DNA of 64,000 nt from Caldicellulosiruptor danielii (GTDB taxonomy: Bacteria > Bacillota > Thermoanaerobacteria > Caldicellulosiruptorales > Caldicellulosiruptoraceae): assembly GCF_034343125.1 (NCBI RefSeq), contig NZ_CP139957.1, positions 457,001 to 521,000 on the forward strand. Direction: 5' to 3'. The notes under the pieces are model-generated. The model was not told the origin of the DNA and ran no database searches. It was given only the letters and a program-made list of their open reading frames with translations. The translations under genes were made by a program, and so were the position numbers. Positions within the stretch are counted from its first letter, which is position 1; each line of letters opens with the position of its first letter. Shown here piece after piece: positions 35,489 to 44,530 of the stretch.

Positions 35489-36712
35489 TTAATACTCAAA
35501 CTCAAGCCCAAATGGTTTTAATGCTCTTGGCAAAATCCCGTGGACATACGCAATCATGATACCATAGTTTGTAATAGGCACACCCTGTTTTTTGGCAAGT
35601 TCTATTCTATAGAGCATTTCTCTTCGTGTTATCATGCACCCACCACAGTGGACAATCAGTGCATACTTTGACAAATCCTTAGGGTAATTGTAGCCTGAAA
35701 CCCACTCAAAATTTATGTCAAAACCAGCAATTTGGCGAATCCAGCGAGGGAGTTTTACTGTGCCAATGTCGTCAGACTGTCTGTGGTGTGTACAAGCCTC
35801 TGCAATCAAGACTTTGTCACCTGGTTTTAACTCTTTAATCTTTTTCACACCCTCAACAAACTCAATCAAATCCCCTTTGTATCTTGCAAACAAAATTGAA
35901 AATGAAGTAAGAGGAATATCAGGTGGGGTGTCTGCGTCAACCTTTAAAAAAGCTTGCGAGTCTGTGATTACAAGTGCAGGTTTTTTACCAAGATTTTCGA
36001 TGGTTTCTTTTAACTCATATTCCTTTGTTACAATTGCAATTGCATCAGAGTCTAAAATATCCCTTATTGTCTGTTGCTGGGGCAAAATCAATCTTCCTTT
36101 TGGGGCTGCCTTGTCAATCGGCACAACTAAAACTACAAAGTCACCCGGGTTTATCAAATCTCCTACTATTCGCAAATCCTCTCCAACATCTGGCACAAGC
36201 TTTGAAAGTGAACTTTTTAGCTCATCAATTCCTTTTAAAGTAGCGCATGACACAGCTAAAAATGGCATTTGCAGGGTTGATTGCAAAAATGCAAGTTTTT
36301 CCTTATAGTTTGGGTCTTTGTCAATCTTATTCAAGACACCAATCTTTGGCACTTTTTTCTCATCAAAGAGTTTTGCAAGTTGCTTTTCATATGTCAAATC
36401 GTCAATGTCGGATACCACCAGTATTGCAATGTCTGTTTTGTTCAAAACCTCAAGGGTCTTTTCAACCCTGAGCCTGCCAAGCATGCCTTCATCGTCAATT
36501 CCTGCTGTGTCAATCAAAACAACAGGACCAAGTGGCAAAATCTCCATTGATTTGTAAACAGGGTCGGTTGTAGTTCCCGGCATGTCAGACACAATTGCAA
36601 TTGGCTGGTTTGTAATGGCATTGATAAGGCTTGACTTGCCGGCATTTCTCTTGCCAAATATAGCTATGTGAAGCCTTTCGCTTCGCGGTGTTGTGTTCAT
36701 CTTTTTGATCAA
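35489..36712 (-). CDS. hydF: [FeFe]-hydrogenase H-cluster maturation GTPase HydF
   Basis: The protein has 407 residues. N-terminal GTPase domain: P-loop GKRNAGKS (20-27), DMPGTTTDP, DTAGIDDEG and NKID. A dimerisation domain follows, then the Fe-S domain with EACTHHRQ and HCGGCM, the conserved cysteines that bind the [4Fe-4S] cluster. HydF is the scaffold on which HydE and HydG build the 2Fe subcluster before delivery to HydA. HydE, HydG and HydA are not in this window. It is 16 nt downstream of aspA, a gene often found in hyd maturation clusters. Confidence 0.97.
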   Translation of the reverse strand: MIKKMNTTPRSERLHIAIFGKRNAGKSSLINAITNQPIAIVSDMPGTTTDPVYKSMEILPLGPVVLIDTAGIDDEGMLGRLRVEKTLEVLNKTDIAILVVSDIDDLTYEKQLAKLFDEKKVPKIGVLNKIDKDPNYKEKLAFLQSTLQMPFLAVSCATLKGIDELKSSLSKLVPDVGEDLRIVGDLINPGDFVVLVVPIDKAAPKGRLILPQQQTIRDILDSDAIAIVTKEYELKETIENLGKKPALVITDSQAFLKVDADTPPDIPLTSFSILFARYKGDLIEFVEGVKKIKELKPGDKVLIAEACTHHRQSDDIGTVKLPRWIRQIAGFDINFEWVSGYNYPKDLSKYALIVHCGGCMITRREMLYRIELAKKQGVPITNYGIMIAYVHGILPRALKPFGLEFEY

Positions 36713-36728
36713 TCCTTTCAGGCTAAGT

Positions 36729-38114
36729 TTATTCTTTGAATTTTATGAATTCAAAGGGGTTCAAAAGCTCCTGTGCCTCTTTTTCATCCATTATATTCAG
36801 ATCTCTGACAACATCAATTATTTGCTTGTTTTCAAGAATAGCCTTTTTTGCAATTTCTGCTGCCCTGTCATATCCAATTCTGTCAATCAGGGCTGCTGCA
36901 ATGGCAGGAGTCTTTTTTGCATACTCTAAGCATTTTTCCCTGTTTGCTGTTATACCGTCTATGCACTGCTGCCTGAAAATTTTAATACCATTTTTGAGAA
37001 TTTTAAGGCTCTCAAGAAGATTGTTTGCAATCAAAGGCAAAAAAGCATTAAGTTCAAGCTGACCAGCCTGTGCTGCAAGTGTTATTGCAAAGTCGTTTGC
37101 CATCACCTGAAAGGCTATTGTGCTTATAAGCTCCGGTATAACAGGATTTACTTTGCCCGGCATTATGCTTGACCCCGCCTGAACAGCCGGCAGGTTTATT
37201 TCGTTAAATCCTGTGTTTGGTCCAGAGGAAAGAAGACGAAGGTCGTTTGCAATCTTTGAAAGGTTTGTTGCCAGAGCCTTCAAAAGCCCCGAGCATTCAA
37301 CAAAGACATCTGCGTTCTGTGTTGCATCCATGAGATAGTCAGACCTTGCAAGACCTATCTTTGTGAGGTTTCGCAGTATCTCTATTACTTTGAAGATGTA
37401 TTTCAAAGGAGCATTTACTGCAGTTCCAACAGCAGTTGCACCAAGATTGACCACTCTTAGCCGCTCCTCAACCTTGTAAAGTCTCCATCTGTCGCGCGAT
37501 ATTGCCTGGGCATATGCACCAAACTCCTGACCAAGTGTCACCGGCAGGGCATCCTGCAGCTGTGTCCTTCCTGCTTTTATTACATCTTCAAATTCATGTT
37601 CTTTTTTCTGAAGGCTTTTTTGAAGCTCTGCACACTCTTCTGATAGCTCTCTTACATTCCATATAGTGGCAATTCGCAGTGCTGTAGGGTACACATCGTT
37701 TGTTGACTGTGACATGTTTACATGGTTAATTGGATGAATTATGTCATACTCACCCGGTTTTCTTCCAATATGCATCAAGGCTATGTTTGCAATAACCTCA
37801 TTGACATTCATATTTGTGGATGTGCCAGCCCCGCCCTGGAATCTGTCCACAATGAACTGTTCATCATATTTTCCTGCCAGAATCTCATCACATGCAAACA
37901 CAATTGCATCTTTGATTTTTTCATCCAGAAGACCCACTTCAAAATTTGCAATTGCGCATGCTTTTTTGACCATGACAAGGGCCTTTATTAAATCCCTGTC
38001 AACGCTCTTTCCAGAAACATTGAAATTAGCAAAAGCGCGCTTTGTGTGAATACCATAGAGTTCAAGGTCAGAAAGCTCAACGCTTCCCAAAAAATCATTT
38101 TCTATTCTTGGCAT
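36729..38114 (-). CDS. aspA: Aspartate ammonia-lyase
   Basis: The protein has 461 residues from ATG 38114 (CAGGAGAG upstream); an in-frame ATG at 38174 would add 20 unconserved residues. Family blocks: RIENDFLGSVELSDLELYGIHTKRA, NVNEVIAN, NMSQSTNDVYPTA, GRTQLQDALPVTLGQEFGAY and the fumarase/aspartase signature GSSIMPGKVNPVIPE. The enzyme splits L-aspartate to fumarate and ammonia. With hydF downstream, it may supply ammonium for the dithiomethylamine bridge of the H-cluster or simply feed fumarate; both are inference. Confidence 0.95.
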   Translation of the reverse strand: MPRIENDFLGSVELSDLELYGIHTKRAFANFNVSGKSVDRDLIKALVMVKKACAIANFEVGLLDEKIKDAIVFACDEILAGKYDEQFIVDRFQGGAGTSTNMNVNEVIANIALMHIGRKPGEYDIIHPINHVNMSQSTNDVYPTALRIATIWNVRELSEECAELQKSLQKKEHEFEDVIKAGRTQLQDALPVTLGQEFGAYAQAISRDRWRLYKVEERLRVVNLGATAVGTAVNAPLKYIFKVIEILRNLTKIGLARSDYLMDATQNADVFVECSGLLKALATNLSKIANDLRLLSSGPNTGFNEINLPAVQAGSSIMPGKVNPVIPELISTIAFQVMANDFAITLAAQAGQLELNAFLPLIANNLLESLKILKNGIKIFRQQCIDGITANREKCLEYAKKTPAIAAALIDRIGYDRAAEIAKKAILENKQIIDVVRDLNIMDEKEAQELLNPFEFIKFKE

Positions 38115-38579
38115 TTCAAAATATCTCTCCTGATAAAAAATTTGAAATTGTCCAGCAAATATATCAATCACCATTAAATATTATATCATATTGATAAGAA
38201 TTCAGGTGGGAAAGACAGAATTTTAAAAGCACTTTCTTTTGTTTCAGAGTTTTAAATTCTTTGTGAGAGGTTTTTATGTAAATAAAAGAGACTTTGAATC
38301 CATTTACAACTGTCATTTAAGTTTTTTCTCTTCGAATTTATGTTTGTTTTACTGGAGTGTAATTAAAGTTAAAAATGTAATTATTAGATTAATTTAAAAA
38401 ATAACAAGCAATTCAGGGCAAATTTTTGTCTTTGACAAAGAACAAAATAATGCAAAATTAAGTGCAAAAAATTGAAAAAAAAAAAACAATATTGTGAATT
38501 GAAATTTAAAACAGCAGTTATAAATTATAATTAAAGGTTTTTAAATGAAATATAATTAAAAAAGAAAGGGTGAGGAGAT

Positions 38580-39206
38580 ATGAACAGAAAATTACTAAAA
38601 AAGGAAAGACACAAAAGAATTGTGATTGGTGCTATTGTATTTTTTACATTATTCTTGCTGAACCTTAATGATGTATTTGCAGAAAATATAGTTACGTATG
38701 TTGAACTTCCGGTTAAAAAGGTAAAGCAGGCATACTCAAACTGGTGCTGGGCAGCAGGGAGCGAGTCAATACTTTACTATTGTAAAAACTATTTAGGTTT
38801 TGGGCGAGAGGCAACACAGTGGGATATAGTGAAATATATTTATGGAAGCTATGTGAATAAAGGTGCATCTCTTTATGATATACAAAGAGCCCTTAGCTAT
38901 TATGGTGTTGGTTCTTCACGCATGATACCAGTAAGTGGTTCTATAATTTCATATGGGCAAATTGGACAGCAAATTGTAAATTATAAAAGTCCAATAGGAT
39001 TAGTAATTACAGCAACAGTAAGTCAAAATCATTTTGTTGTTATAAGTGGTATATGGCAATATTTTGACTCAAGTGGATATTTACAAAATCTTATAATGGT
39101 TATGGATCCTGCTATAGGTTATGTAAGAAGTATCCCTGATTCTGAGTTGAGGGATAACGACTATTTCGAAGATTACGTAGATGCGATAAGAATATTTAGA
39201 CCATAA
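38580..39206 (+). CDS. Secreted papain-like cysteine protease (C39/C70-like)
   Basis: The protein has 208 residues. The N terminus is a basic signal peptide (KKERHKRIVIGAIVFFTLFLLNLNDVFA). The mature part has QAYSNWCWAAGSE with catalytic Cys56 and Gln50, QNHFVVISG with His151 and VMDPAIG with Asp176. This pattern is that of papain-fold proteases of the AvrRpt2/C70 or C39-like group. GGTGAGGAG precedes ATG 38580. It is followed after 23 nt by a membrane-anchored protein that could be substrate or inhibitor. The target is unknown. Confidence 0.82.
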   Translation: MNRKLLKKERHKRIVIGAIVFFTLFLLNLNDVFAENIVTYVELPVKKVKQAYSNWCWAAGSESILYYCKNYLGFGREATQWDIVKYIYGSYVNKGASLYDIQRALSYYGVGSSRMIPVSGSIISYGQIGQQIVNYKSPIGLVITATVSQNHFVVISGIWQYFDSSGYLQNLIMVMDPAIGYVRSIPDSELRDNDYFEDYVDAIRIFRP

Positions 39207-39229
39207 TGATTTAACAGGGGGGAATTAGA

Positions 39230-40216
39230 ATGAAAAAGAATAAGGTATATATTGGTTTTGCAATGACCTTTTTATTGCTTTTCATTACGACATTTTCCTC
39301 TGCCAGAGCAGGCTTTTCAGTCAAACACAATGATGAAACAAATGTACTTAGAAGGCAGGTTTCAGCAGAGACGTGGCTCAAGTCATTTGTTAGTTGTTTT
39401 GTGAAAAATGGAGAAAAAGATTCACCTACGCTGCAATCGTTAAATGAAATAACAAATATCAATGGACCGTATGACATTGAAAAATTTAAGTTGAGCAAAG
39501 AGTATGAATATTGCAGGGTATTTCATATTCCAACTGAAGTTAAGATAGCTGAAAATGGGCGTCCATATCATGTTATAAGAGATGAGGTAAAAGAGAAAGT
39601 TAAAAATTTGAGATTTAACTCCTGGAAAGATGTTTTTAACACTGAATTTGTAGACAATGGCTGGGCAAGAATTATATATTACGATAATATACCTGTTGGA
39701 TACCTTCTTATCGAATGGAATGATGAAACGAATAATTATATAGTGAATGATGGAGTGTTTGGTGATGATTCGCTGGGCAGGGCAGTAAATAATTTGGAAA
39801 AATATCTGACACAGCGGGGCATTAAGAGTGATGTAAAAATTGTCAATATTGAAGAGATGAATTTGTACGCTGTATCAGGGGATGGAAATTGGTGGTGTGC
39901 CGGTGTAAAAGGTTACGAAAATCATATATGGGATTTTGGTATAATAAAAGATACATTGAATAAAAAACCAGCTCAAATTTTAAACGCAATAGAAGAAAGA
40001 AGTAGATTGATTAGAGAAGCACCTGAAAAGATGATGATTGGAGGAGAAGATCCTTCAAACACGTTGTATTTTGCTGCTGCCAGAAGAGAAAGAGCTCAGA
40101 ATACTATGATTGCAATATTTTTACTTCTGCTAACCGCTATTATTGTTATATGCTCAAAGTGGAAATTTTCCTATAAATATTTGTTTGGAAGACATCCCGG
40201 GAATAACAGAATATGA
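39230..40216 (+). CDS. Secreted, C-terminally anchored protein of unknown function (copy 1)
   Basis: The protein has 328 residues. Signal peptide: KKNKVYIGFAMTFLLLFITTFSSARA. The extracellular part is about 265 residues (RVFHIPTEVKIAENGRPYH, ARIIYYDNIPVGYLLIEW, NWWCAGVKGYENHIW). A C-terminal helix (TMIAIFLLLLTAIIVICS) with basic tail anchors it. No family recognised. The copy at 42757 differs at about 16 positions. It sits directly behind the cysteine protease gene, ending before a strong terminator (40245-40287). Confidence 0.78.
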   Translation: MKKNKVYIGFAMTFLLLFITTFSSARAGFSVKHNDETNVLRRQVSAETWLKSFVSCFVKNGEKDSPTLQSLNEITNINGPYDIEKFKLSKEYEYCRVFHIPTEVKIAENGRPYHVIRDEVKEKVKNLRFNSWKDVFNTEFVDNGWARIIYYDNIPVGYLLIEWNDETNNYIVNDGVFGDDSLGRAVNNLEKYLTQRGIKSDVKIVNIEEMNLYAVSGDGNWWCAGVKGYENHIWDFGIIKDTLNKKPAQILNAIEERSRLIREAPEKMMIGGEDPSNTLYFAAARRERAQNTMIAIFLLLLTAIIVICSKWKFSYKYLFGRHPGNNRI

Positions 40217-40244
40217 AATTATATTTGGAGTACGGCCAAAAACT

Positions 40245-40287
40245 CAGGGGAGCAGTCTTAAAAGTAGAATTTGTGACTGCTCCCCTG
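40245..40287 (+). terminator. Intrinsic terminator, copy 1
   Basis: CAGGGGAGCAGTC (40245-40257) pairs perfectly with GACTGCTCCCCTG (40275-40287), then a T-rich run. The same terminator recurs at 43782-43824. Confidence 0.92.
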
Positions 40288-40376
40288 TTTAATTTAATAT
40301 ATATTTTTCAAAACAAATCCAGCTCTTCCCATTCCTTTTTTATAAGGCTGTGATACCTGTCTTTGAAGAACTTTTC

Positions 40377-42338
40377 TTGACTTTGTCAGTTTTTGAGGTC
40401 ACAAAAATGTAAAAGTCTTAATTTATGCGACTTTGCGGATTAAAAAAATAAAAAATTTTTTCTTATGTAGGGACAAATTATTTCCATTTATATCCTTATA
40501 TTAATTGATTTATTGATATTTTGTAGTATAATATTTCAAAAACATTCTCAGGTGGTCTCTCTTGTTTGTTAAAATTACTAAAGCTGGTGGATATGAGTAT
40601 GTTAAAATCGTCCATAATTATAGAGAAAATGGCAAAATAAAACAAGAAGTCCTCCTCAACCTCGGTAGACTTGATCTTTTAAAAAGTAATGAGTCTTTTG
40701 TAAATGTAATAGACAAACTTTATGAAGTATTTGCTAAAGAAAAAAATAAAAATGCCACCATTGAACTGACAGAAGATAATGTTTCTGAAGGAACAATATT
40801 GAACTACGGCTATATTGTCTATCGCAGACTTTGGGAACTTTTTAAAATAGGCAAATTCTTAGAAGAATACTGTTTAAGACGATACGAAATCAAATTTGAT
40901 ATTGACATTGTAAGTTTTTTAATGACAGTTCAAAGACTGCTGCATCCAGTTAGTAAATTAAAAACATATGAAAAGAGACATCAATATTTTGGTTTTCCAT
41001 TGCAAGAAATTGATTTAAACCATCTTTACAGAAGCTTAGATATATTAGCAGAGGCAAAGGAAGAATTGGAAATTTATCTTTACCAGATGAACAAGACATT
41101 GTTTAACTTTCAGGTAGATGTTGTGTTTTATGATGTTACAACTTTTTACTTTGAGAGCGTGAAAGCGGACAGCCTAAGGATGTGTGGATTTAGCAAAGAC
41201 AACAAAATCAATGGAGTACAGGTAGTAATGGGGATGCTGATAGATAAAGAAGGAAGACCTGTTGGGTATGAGCTTTTTCCTGGTAATACTATAGATAGCA
41301 AGACCATTGTAAAAATTTTAGAGAAACTGAAGGAGAAATTTTGTATAGACAAAGTTGTAATAGTAGCAGATAAAGGTATAAACAAAAGCTTAAATCTTAA
41401 GATGATAAAGGAAGCAGGATACGACTATATTGTTGCATCGAGGCTAAAGAACATGAGCAAAGTGGTTTTAGAAGAAGTATTTAACGATGATGGATATAAA
41501 TACTTAGCAAATAAGGATTTTGAAAGCATTTATGGAGAAGAATTTAAATTTAAAGTAATAGATTATGAGAACAATGTAAAAGATGAGGATGGCAAAAAGT
41601 ACAAGTTAGAAGAGAAGATGGTGATAACCTATTCAAGCAAGAGAGCTAAAAAAGACAAGCAGGATAGAGAAAGGTTTATTGAGAAGACAAGAGAGCTTTT
41701 AGAGGAGCCGAGTAAAATCAGGGCTTTAGAGAAAAGGGGAGGGAAGAAGTTTTTAAAGCGGGTAAATAGCAACAGTAAAGAGGAGTATCAACTTGATGAA
41801 GAAGCGATAAAGGAAGATGAAAGATTTGATGGGTATTATGCAATTCAAACAAGTAAATTAGACATGACAGCTGAAGAGATTTTAAGAGCATATCATGATT
41901 TATGGAAAATAGAGGAATCATTTAGGGTGATGAAAAGTTCATTGGAGGTAAGACCCATTTTTCACTGGACCGAGAAGCGAATAAAAGGACATTTTGTGGT
42001 TTGTTTTTTAGCATTTCTGTTAGAAAGGACATTGGAATTTAAATTAAGGGAAAAGGGGAAAGATATGAGTAGTGAGAAAATAAAAGAAGCGGTAAATTCG
42101 ATGAATTTTATGCAAATAGAAGCAGGGGGGAGGAAGATTTTACTGAAGGCGAAGATAGAGCAAGAAGCGAAGGAGATATTACAGGTTATGAAGATAGATA
42201 TGCCGAAGAATTTGATGATGATAGAGGAAGCGATAGAAAAATATGGGGTGAGGGAATAGTGTAGTGACAAATTCCTCACCCTTTTATTACCAATCCCAGT
42301 ATTCTCAAGCTTTTTAAATTTCCAACTGACAAAGTCAA
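40377..42338 (+). mobile_element. IS1634-type insertion sequence flanked by a very long direct repeat
   Basis: The inverted repeats TTGACTTTGTCAGTT (40377-40391) and its complement (42324-42338) enclose one transposase gene; the element is about 1.96 kb. The 185 nt before the gene carry only a T-rich leader and a probable promoter. The right end also exists as a fragment at 1554-1632. The element is bordered by a 1.6-2.2 kb direct repeat, as expected for the long target duplications known for IS1634. Confidence 0.9.
40562..42259 (+). CDS. IS1634-family transposase
   Basis: The protein has 565 residues. It has the typical N terminus FVKITKAGGYEYVKIVHNYRENGKIKQ, the DDE core with VVFYDVTTFYFES (first Asp), VIVADKGINKSLN (second Asp) and the long insertion-containing C-terminal part YHDLWKIEESFRVMKSSLEVRPIFHW with the catalytic Glu and Y-(2)-R-(3)-E-(6)-K-like motif of IS4-superfamily elements. 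It starts at TTG 40562 and is intact. Confidence 0.93.
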   Translation: MFVKITKAGGYEYVKIVHNYRENGKIKQEVLLNLGRLDLLKSNESFVNVIDKLYEVFAKEKNKNATIELTEDNVSEGTILNYGYIVYRRLWELFKIGKFLEEYCLRRYEIKFDIDIVSFLMTVQRLLHPVSKLKTYEKRHQYFGFPLQEIDLNHLYRSLDILAEAKEELEIYLYQMNKTLFNFQVDVVFYDVTTFYFESVKADSLRMCGFSKDNKINGVQVVMGMLIDKEGRPVGYELFPGNTIDSKTIVKILEKLKEKFCIDKVVIVADKGINKSLNLKMIKEAGYDYIVASRLKNMSKVVLEEVFNDDGYKYLANKDFESIYGEEFKFKVIDYENNVKDEDGKKYKLEEKMVITYSSKRAKKDKQDRERFIEKTRELLEEPSKIRALEKRGGKKFLKRVNSNSKEEYQLDEEAIKEDERFDGYYAIQTSKLDMTAEEILRAYHDLWKIEESFRVMKSSLEVRPIFHWTEKRIKGHFVVCFLAFLLERTLEFKLREKGKDMSSEKIKEAVNSMNFMQIEAGGRKILLKAKIEQEAKEILQVMKIDMPKNLMMIEEAIEKYGVRE

Positions 42339-42756
42339 GAATCACCATTAAATATTATATCATATTAATGAATTCAGGTGGGGCAGATAGAGTTTTAAAA
42401 GCACTTTCTTATGTTTCAGAGTTTTAAATTCATTGTGAGAGGTTTTTGTGTAAATAAAAAAGACTTTGAATCCATTTACAACTGTCATTTAAGTTTTTTC
42501 TCTTCGAATTTATGTTTGTTTTACTTGAGTGTAATTAAAGTTAAAAATGTAATCATTAAGCTAATTTAGAAGATAACAAGCAATGCAGGGTAAATTTTTA
42601 TCTTTGACAAAGGACAAAATAATGCAAAGTTGAATGCAATAAAGTTACCAAAAAAAAAACAATATTGTGAATTGAAATAAAAAACATAGGCTTTAAAATT
42701 ATAATTAATACTTCCATTCTTGGCAGGAACATATTTGAAAAATGTGGTGGTGAAAT

Positions 42757-43746
42757 ATGATGAAAAAAAGAAAAGCATATATTGGTTTTGCAATGACCTT
42801 TTTATTGCTTTTCATTACGACATTTTCCTCTGCCAGAGCAGGCTTTTCAGTCAAACACAATGATGAAATAAATGTACTTAGAAGGCAGGTTTTGGCAGAA
42901 TCGTGGCTCAAGTTGGATGTTAGTTGTTTTGTGAAAAATGGAGAAAAAGACTCACCTACACTGCAATCGTTAAATGAAATAACAAATATCAATGGACCGT
43001 ATGACATTGAAAAATTTAAGTTGAGCAAAGAGTATGAATATTGCAGGGTATTTCATATTCCAACTGAAGTTAAGATAGCTGAAAATGGGCGTCCATATCA
43101 TGTTATAAGAGATGAGGTAAAAGAGAAAGTTAAAAATTTGAGATTTAACTCCTGGAAAGATGTTTTTAACACTGAATTTGTAGACAATGGCTGGGCAAGA
43201 ATTGTATATTACGATAATATACCTGTCGGATACCTTCTTATCGAATGGAATGATGAAACAAATGATTATATAGTGAATCTTGGAGTGTTTGGTGATGATT
43301 CGCTGGGCAGGGCAGTAAATAATTTGGAAAAATATCTGACACAGCGGGGCATTAAGAGTGATGTAAAAATTGTCAATATTGAAGAGATGAATTTGTACGC
43401 TGTATCAGGGGATGGAAATTGGTGGTGTGCCGGTGTAAAAGGTTACGAAAATCATATATGGGATTTTGATATAATAAAAGATACATTGAATAAAATACCA
43501 GCTCAAATTTTAAACGCAATAGAAGAAAGAAGTAGATTGATTAGAGAAGCACCTGAAAAGATGATGATTGGAGGAGAAGATCCTTCAAACACATTGTACT
43601 TTGCTGCTGCCAGAAGAGAAAGAGCTAAGAATACTATGATTGCAATATTTTTACTTCTGCTAACCGCTATTATTGTCATATGCTCAAAGTGGAAATTTTC
43701 CTATAAATATTTGTTTGGAAGACATCCCGGGAATAACAGAATATGA
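42757..43746 (+). CDS. Secreted, C-terminally anchored protein of unknown function (copy 2)
   Basis: The protein has 329 residues, about 95% identical by eye to the 39230 product, with the same signal peptide and C-terminal anchor. Differences cluster at the start of the mature part (QVLAESWLKLD against QVSAETWLKSF). The ribosome site (GTGGTGGTG) is weaker than in copy 1. Here it stands without the protease. Not broken, so either still useful or a recent duplicate. Confidence 0.8.
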   Translation: MMKKRKAYIGFAMTFLLLFITTFSSARAGFSVKHNDEINVLRRQVLAESWLKLDVSCFVKNGEKDSPTLQSLNEITNINGPYDIEKFKLSKEYEYCRVFHIPTEVKIAENGRPYHVIRDEVKEKVKNLRFNSWKDVFNTEFVDNGWARIVYYDNIPVGYLLIEWNDETNDYIVNLGVFGDDSLGRAVNNLEKYLTQRGIKSDVKIVNIEEMNLYAVSGDGNWWCAGVKGYENHIWDFDIIKDTLNKIPAQILNAIEERSRLIREAPEKMMIGGEDPSNTLYFAAARRERAKNTMIAIFLLLLTAIIVICSKWKFSYKYLFGRHPGNNRI

Positions 43747-43781
43747 AATTATATTTGGAGTACGGCATACAAGCAAAAACT

Positions 43782-43824
43782 CAGGGGAGCAGTCTTAAAA
43801 GTAGAATTTGTGACTGCTCCCCTG
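43782..43824 (+). terminator. Intrinsic terminator, copy 2
   Basis: CAGGGGAGCAGTC (43782-43794) pairs perfectly with GACTGCTCCCCTG (43812-43824). It also lies at the 3' end of the converging rubrerythrin gene. Confidence 0.92.
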
Positions 43825-43844
43825 TTTAATTTAAAATATATTTT

Positions 43845-44339
43845 TCAAAACAAATCCAGCTCTTCCCATTCCTTTTTCATAAGGCTGTGATACCTGTCTT
43901 TGAAGAACTTTTCGTGCTCTTCTTCCCACTTTGCAAGGTGCAAAAGTAAACCTTTGACATTACTGTCATCAACCTTTTCAGAAGCTGCTTTGTAAAATGC
44001 TGCAAAGTCGCTTTCAATAAGGTATGCAAGCCGCAGTATTGTGAGGTCTGAAAAATCAGTCTCCAAAATTTTTGAATTATCAACCAGTATGTGCGGGTCT
44101 ACCATTTTGTTCTGGTCATCCACAACCCATGAGATTGAAGCTGGCACTTCTTGCCCGCCCAGACTTTTTAAAATATTCTCAAGATACCTATAATGTTCCT
44201 GCTCAATTTTTACAAACTCTTCAAAAAGCTTTTTCAGATTTTCATCTTGCAGATTGTTTGCATAAAATGAATAAAAATCCTGTGCGTTCTTCTCCATCTT
44301 CATTCCAAATTTCAAGATATTTTCAACTTTTGTGCTCAT
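43845..44339 (-). CDS. Rubrerythrin/ferritin-like diiron protein
   Basis: The protein has 164 residues from ATG 44339 (AAGGAGAG upstream); a longer frame to 44453 lacks support. A four-helix bundle with diiron ligands is predicted: MEKNAQDFYSFYA, KIEQEHYRYLE (ExxH), YLIESDFAAFYK and WEEEHEKFF (ExxH). No rubredoxin Cys4 domain is present. Such proteins reduce peroxide or store iron in anaerobes. The last about 23 codons are duplicated left of the IS at 40376. Confidence 0.87.
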   Translation of the reverse strand: MSTKVENILKFGMKMEKNAQDFYSFYANNLQDENLKKLFEEFVKIEQEHYRYLENILKSLGGQEVPASISWVVDDQNKMVDPHILVDNSKILETDFSDLTILRLAYLIESDFAAFYKAASEKVDDSNVKGLLLHLAKWEEEHEKFFKDRYHSLMKKEWEELDLF

Positions 44340-44443
44340 CCTTAGGTCTCTCCTTTTTAAAAATTTTTTGACTTCAAAAATATTTATACCCATTAAAACA
44401 GTTTTGGAAAACAAAATTTCAAATATCCAAAATAAACACAAAG

Positions 44444-44470
44444 GGCTATCCACTGAGCTTTTGGATAGCC
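44444..44470 (-). terminator. Terminator hairpin of the 44531 gene
   Basis: GGCTATCCA (44444-44452) pairs perfectly with TGGATAGCC (44462-44470). On the minus strand it is followed by a T-rich tract. Confidence 0.75.
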
Positions 44471-44530
44471 TATGAGCAGCTTGCTCTCTTTCTTTTTCTA
44501 TTTTTATAAAAGTTTCAAATACAGGCTAAT

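Larger units (their letters stand above)
38166..40376. repeat. Direct repeat copy 1 (left target duplication of the IS1634-type element)
   Basis: From AATCACCATTAAATATT to GAAGAACTTTTC this segment recurs at 42340-43913. It includes the 465-nt gap upstream of the protease gene, which is A+T-rich and holds only the promoter region. It also includes the membrane-anchored protein gene and the last about 23 codons of the rubrerythrin gene. It ends exactly where the IS begins. The protease gene is present only in this copy. Confidence 0.85.
42340..43913. repeat. Direct repeat copy 2 (right target duplication of the IS1634-type element)
   Basis: It begins at the base after the IS with AATCACCATTAAATATT, the start region of aspA, and ends with GAAGAACTTTTC inside the rubrerythrin gene, where the sequences of the two copies part. 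It is 1574 nt against 2211 nt in copy 1; the difference is the loss of the cysteine protease gene. The 497-nt gap 42260-42756 holds only the IS end and the duplicated upstream sequence. Confidence 0.85.
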
